DNA from: Cyanobacteria bacterium UBA11370
GTDB lineage: Bacteria; Cyanobacteriota; Cyanobacteriia; Cyanobacteriales; Coleofasciculaceae
Assembly (NCBI GenBank): GCA_003486645.1
Contig: DNGI01000068.1
Location: 7,231-14,219, forward strand
DNA: 6,989 nt
Direction: 5' to 3'
Shown here: positions 5,272-6,989 of the stretch, in pieces
Layout of the letters: the number at the start of each line of letters is the position of its first letter
Numbering within the stretch: the stretch's first letter is position 1
The notes under the pieces: generated by a model
Told to the model about the DNA's origin: nothing
Databases searched by the model: none
What the model saw: the letters and a program-made list of their open reading frames with translations, nothing else
Made by a program: the position numbers and the translations under genes

Positions 5272-5421
5272 TTACCCGTTTTTAGAAAGGTTGCACTGGA
5301 TAGAACGTACTCCTTCTTCATTATTATTAGTAATATTAGCGCTTTCCTTGAGCTTCACCAATCTCTGTTCGGCATCTGTATCGGTGATACCCTTTTCCTG
5401 AATCAACGAGGCATGGGGCAT
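5272..5421 (-). CDS. Possible 49-residue small protein
   Basis: A minus-strand frame starts at ATG (5421) and ends at TAA (5272-5274), 45 bases ahead of the membrane-protein gene. The product is hydrophilic and helix-prone in the middle (EKGITDTDAEQRLVKLKESA, about 9-28), then NITNNNEEG and one cysteine. No family is recognised. A weak AGG lies close to the start codon. The composition looks more protein-like than the opposite-strand frame across the same bases. It could be a short leader gene of the operon, a remnant, or chance. Confidence 0.3.
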   Translation of the reverse strand: MPHASLIQEKGITDTDAEQRLVKLKESANITNNNEEGVRSIQCNLSKNG

Positions 5422-5474
5422 GACCTATCAGCCCTAAAAAGATAAAAATGGTTAAAATACTCCATCCGTGCAGT

Positions 5475-5531
5475 GTCTCGACTAGAGACGAGTTTTAAGG
5501 GGGGGTATAAATGTAGATTTAGTATAAAACT
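5475..5531. other. Inverted repeats and G7 tract downstream of tRNA-Gly
   Basis: GTCTC/GAGAC (5475-5479, 5485-5489) form a 5-bp stem with a GACTA loop. AGTTTTA (5491-5497) and TAAAACT (5525-5531) are perfect inverted copies that enclose seven Gs (5499-5505) and a GTATAAA motif repeated at both ends. The region separates the tRNA from the minus-strand operon and could include its promoter or a tRNA 3' processing site; neither is clear. No Rho-independent terminator for the tRNA stands out. Confidence 0.4.
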
Positions 5532-5565
5532 TTCGCTGGAGATCTAAAAAGCCAAACTTTCTCAG

Positions 5566-5637
5566 AGCGGGTAACGCGATTCGAACGCGCGACATTCACC
5601 TTGGCAAGGTGACGCTCTACCACTGAGCTATACCCGC
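5566..5637 (-). tRNA. tRNA-Gly (anticodon GCC)
   Basis: The 72-base sequence folds into a full cloverleaf. The acceptor stem is GCGGGTA/TACCCGC with discriminator U. The D arm is GCTC-AGTGGTA-GAGC. The anticodon arm is TCACC-TTGCCAA-GGTGA with GCC at 5603-5605, and the variable loop is ATGTC. The T arm is GCGCG-TTCGAAT-CGCGT, its first pair G-U. CCA is not encoded (the next bases are CTG), so it must be added enzymatically. It decodes GGC and GGU. It lies about 150 bases downstream of ribH on the same strand. Confidence 0.97.
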
Positions 5638-5650
5638 ATTTCTACCAATA

Positions 5651-5684
5651 CTTATAGGTTGCCAGAATAATCATAATTTGTCAA
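5651..5684 (-). promoter_or_regulatory. Candidate tRNA-Gly promoter with unusual spacing
   Basis: A perfect TTGACA (5679-5684) and a TATAAG box (5651-5656) precede the tRNA. Initiation near 5644 would give a leader of about seven bases. The spacer is 22 bases, too long for a standard sigma-70 promoter, so one of the boxes is probably not the functional one. Confidence 0.33.
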
Positions 5685-5686
5685 GG

Positions 5687-5714
5687 TTGTCTGTTGTCTG
5701 TTGTCTGTTGTCTG
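5687..5714. repeat. Heptanucleotide tandem array (TTGTCTG x4)
   Basis: Four exact copies of TTGTCTG occupy 5687-5714, followed by TTTGTCG and a run of seven Ts (5722-5728). The array begins two bases beyond the TTGACA box of the tRNA region and lies 3' of ribH. The unit is unlike the CAACAAC array 27 bases away, so two STRR-type families sit side by side. Confidence 0.93.
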
Positions 5715-5740
5715 TTTGTCGTTTTTTTATAACTGACCAC

Positions 5741-5789
5741 TAACAACTAACAACCAACAACTAACAACCAACAACTAACAACCAACAAC
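5741..5789. repeat. Heptanucleotide tandem array (TAACAAC/CAACAAC x7) abutting the ribH stop codon
   Basis: Exactly seven 7-base units fill 5741-5789: TAACAAC twice, then CAACAAC and TAACAAC alternating, ending with CAACAAC. The next base, 5790, is the last base of the ribH TAA. This is the same repeat family, in the same orientation relative to the upstream gene, as the array behind proA. Confidence 0.95.
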
Positions 5790-6395
5790 TTACGAATGAG
5801 TCGGTTCTTGGTGTTCAGCCGTTGACTCGGACGAAACGGTCAAACCCGATGGAACAGGTAACGCTTGAGTTGTCACCGTACTCGGTTCATAGGAACTGTA
5901 CGCTAAGGTTGATCCATTTCCCTTAAACTGCTGCATTAAACTACCCATTTCTAGGGCATTCATGGCATAGTCCCAACCCTTATTACTCTTAATCCCTGCC
6001 CGTTCTAATGCTTGCTGCATCGTATCTGCTGTCACGATACCAAAAATCACTGGCACTCCCGTTTGAAATCCAGCAGCGGCAATTCCCTTAGCCACTTCAG
6101 CCGAGACATAATCAAAATGGGGGGTTTGACCGCGAATGACCGCACCCAAGCAAATTACCACATCATACCGATGACTCAAAGCCGCTTGTCGAGCCATTAG
6201 GGGTACTTCAAAACTACCAGGAACCCAAATATAATCAACTTGAGCGCCGTGAGGATTGGTATCAACACCGTGACGTTTCAGACAATCTTGGCAACCCTCT
6301 AAAAGTTTGTTAGTCACCAAGTCATTAAATCGACCAATAACGATCGCCAACCGTAGGGATTTAGCTGAACTAAAATCTCCCTCAAAAACTGCCAT
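5790..6395 (-). CDS. ribH: 6,7-dimethyl-8-ribityllumazine synthase
   Basis: RibH joins 5-amino-6-ribitylamino-uracil with 3,4-dihydroxy-2-butanone 4-phosphate to form lumazine, the next-to-last step of riboflavin synthesis, in a soluble oligomer. Family motifs are clear: IGRFND (20-25, F23 at the substrate ring), PGSFEVP (59-65), [14 protein letters not shown] (84-97, catalytic H93), FGIVTADT (118-125) and ERAG with R132, then [13 protein letters not shown] (138-150). The core ends near residue 158; a tail of about 43 residues rich in Ser, Thr, Pro and Glu follows, making the 201-residue protein longer than typical enzymes of about 155-165. The MAVFEG start matches cyanobacterial homologues as I remember them. 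No Shine-Dalgarno sequence is visible. psbZ lies upstream on the same strand, a neighbourhood also found in Synechocystis, but a terminator separates them. Confidence 0.97.
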   Translation of the reverse strand: MAVFEGDFSSAKSLRLAIVIGRFNDLVTNKLLEGCQDCLKRHGVDTNPHGAQVDYIWVPGSFEVPLMARQAALSHRYDVVICLGAVIRGQTPHFDYVSAEVAKGIAAAGFQTGVPVIFGIVTADTMQQALERAGIKSNKGWDYAMNALEMGSLMQQFKGNGSTLAYSSYEPSTVTTQALPVPSGLTVSSESTAEHQEPTHS

Positions 6396-6404
6396 AAGTA
6401 GCTT

Positions 6405-6424
6405 AGGAATAGGGAATGGGGAAT
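6405..6424. repeat. Short G-rich repeat in the ribH leader
   Basis: AGGAAT, AGGGAAT and GGGGAAT follow one another (6405-6424), a third motif with seven-base period. It lies nine bases upstream of the ribH start codon, so the ribH mRNA carries C- and U-rich repeats where a ribosome binding site would normally be. Confidence 0.5.
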
Positions 6425-6445
6425 ATGAGGAGGGGTCTTTCCGGT

Positions 6446-6469
6446 TTCGTTGCCTAGTTTAGGCACGAA
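6446..6469 (-). promoter_or_regulatory. Hairpin in the ribH 5' leader
   Basis: TGCCTA (6451-6456) and TAGGCA (6460-6465) pair perfectly around a three-base loop. TTCG (6446-6449) and CGAA (6466-6469) extend the stem past one bulged base, for ten base pairs in all. It lies between the candidate ribH promoter and the start codon and has no T tract, so it is more likely an mRNA leader structure or protein site than a terminator. It does not have the layout of an FMN riboswitch. Confidence 0.5.
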
Positions 6470-6488
6470 TTTGCTCTATAAACTTTTA

Positions 6489-6518
6489 ATTATAAAACTA
6501 GATAGGGGCACAAGGCAA
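6489..6518 (-). promoter_or_regulatory. Candidate ribH promoter
   Basis: On the minus strand a perfect TATAAT (6489-6494) lies 18 bases after TTGCCT (6513-6518, four of six matches). Initiation near 6482 would give a leader of about 87 bases containing the hairpin. It sits between the psbZ terminator and ribH, where a separate ribH promoter is needed. Confidence 0.52.
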
Positions 6519-6563
6519 TGAGTAAACTCTAGAACGCTCCTTGTTTAAACCCCAGCTATGACT

Positions 6564-6600
6564 AAAAACAGCCCCGTCTGAATCATCGATCCAGGCGGGG
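6564..6600 (-). terminator. Rho-independent terminator of psbZ
   Basis: On the minus strand CCCCGCCTG (6592-6600) pairs with CAGACGGGG (6572-6580), eight of nine positions, around an 11-base loop, and five Ts (6564-6568) follow after three bases. It begins six bases after the psbZ stop codon. Confidence 0.87.
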
Positions 6601-6606
6601 AGAATC

Positions 6607-6798
6607 TCAAGTCACCACAAAATAGTTCAAAACACCGACTAAAATCACCAGTAGAACCCAGATGCCCGAACCCAACCAGATCAAATTTTTAGATTGATCC
6701 CAGTTCTGAGGTGAGGCATAGGCAACCGGAACCCCAACCACCATGACGAATGACATAATAACCAGGGCAGCAAGCGATACTTGAAATATGATAGACAT
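6607..6798 (-). CDS. psbZ: Photosystem II protein PsbZ (Ycf9)
   Basis: The protein has 63 residues and two transmembrane helices (about 3-25 and 39-60) joined by a short polar loop, [11 protein letters not shown] (28-38). This is the usual size and layout of PsbZ, a small subunit at the edge of the photosystem II core in the thylakoid membrane, near CP43. The frame is open five codons further upstream to a TTG, but the ATG at 6798 gives the family N-terminus MSIIFQ, and GGGAG (6807-6811, minus strand) is eight bases ahead. A TATAGA box further upstream (about 6830-6835) could be part of its promoter, without a good -35. It is followed at once by a strong terminator, so it is probably transcribed alone. 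Confidence 0.96.
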   Translation of the reverse strand: MSIIFQVSLAALVIMSFVMVVGVPVAYASPQNWDQSKNLIWLGSGIWVLLVILVGVLNYFVVT

Positions 6799-6944
6799 TT
6801 CCTGTTCTCCCAAAACAGCAACGGACTTCTATAGAACGTGTTCAGTCCAAATTTGAAAAGATGTTAAATCCTTCTGAATAGTACGCTACCAAAATTTGAC
6901 CCGCTTTTTTTGAAAATACCCAAAATCGACCGAGAACTCAGACC

Positions 6945-6972
6945 ATTTTAGATTTTAGATTTTAGATTTTGG
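6945..6972. repeat. Heptanucleotide tandem array (ATTTTAG x3 + ATTTTGG)
   Basis: Three exact ATTTTAG units and one ATTTTGG fill 6945-6972, upstream of psbZ. It is another seven-base-period array of the STRR type, with a different unit from those at proA, ribH and the tRNA. Confidence 0.9.
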
Positions 6973-6989
6973 ATTGGGGAAGACCTACT

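Noticed and set aside
5215..5445. 76-residue plus-strand ORF
   Set aside because: No family match and no ribosome binding site; it starts inside the antisense of the membrane-protein gene. The opposite strand has a more protein-like small frame.
5687..5789. CRISPR array
   Set aside because: The repeats are direct 7-base tandem units without spacers, and no cas genes are present.
6012..6200. 62-residue plus-strand ORF
   Set aside because: It lies wholly antisense to the conserved core of ribH.
6396..6482. FMN riboswitch ahead of ribH
   Set aside because: The leader is too short and simple, with one hairpin and none of the conserved multi-helix RFN-element sequence blocks.

Overview
The window looks like a chromosomal segment of a cyanobacterium. 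It carries psbZ and a psb34-type gene (both photosystem II) and psbZ lies next to ribH. Eight exact GCGATCGC (HIP1) octamers are scattered through it, at 413, 617, 740, 923, 2735, 2800, 3797 and 4394. Several intergenic regions hold heptanucleotide tandem arrays of the kind described in filamentous cyanobacteria as STRR sequences. The species cannot be named from the sequence alone.

Layout, left to right. A secreted or periplasmic six-repeat TPR protein (221-1024) is the only convincing plus-strand gene. It converges across a GC-rich foldback element on two small minus-strand genes, a 62-residue cyanobacterial protein and an 82-residue unknown. A gap of about 300 bases follows. Next comes a DUF433/DUF5615 toxin-antitoxin pair with an 8-base overlap, and beside it a decayed coding remnant that resembles the start of a DUF925-type nucleotidyltransferase. 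psb34 (3030-3209) follows after small repeats.

The right half is entirely minus strand. In transcription order it reads psbZ, a strong terminator, a promoter plus hairpin leader, ribH, two heptamer arrays, tRNA-Gly(GCC), a possible 49-residue small ORF, a zinc-ribbon-like two-helix membrane protein, and a proA homologue 6 bases behind it. The housekeeping content covers photosystem II structure and assembly, riboflavin synthesis, glycine decoding and possibly proline metabolism.

Points most worth a second look. The proA homologue has valine where the family has its catalytic cysteine, and it appears translationally coupled to the membrane protein, so it may not make proline. Near-identical 7-mer arrays start within one base of the stop codons of both proA and ribH, and the foldback element likewise ends on a stop codon. 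The ribH leader has a well-formed hairpin below a consensus-like promoter. No complete new defence or mobile system is visible; the toxin-antitoxin pair is of a known predicted type.
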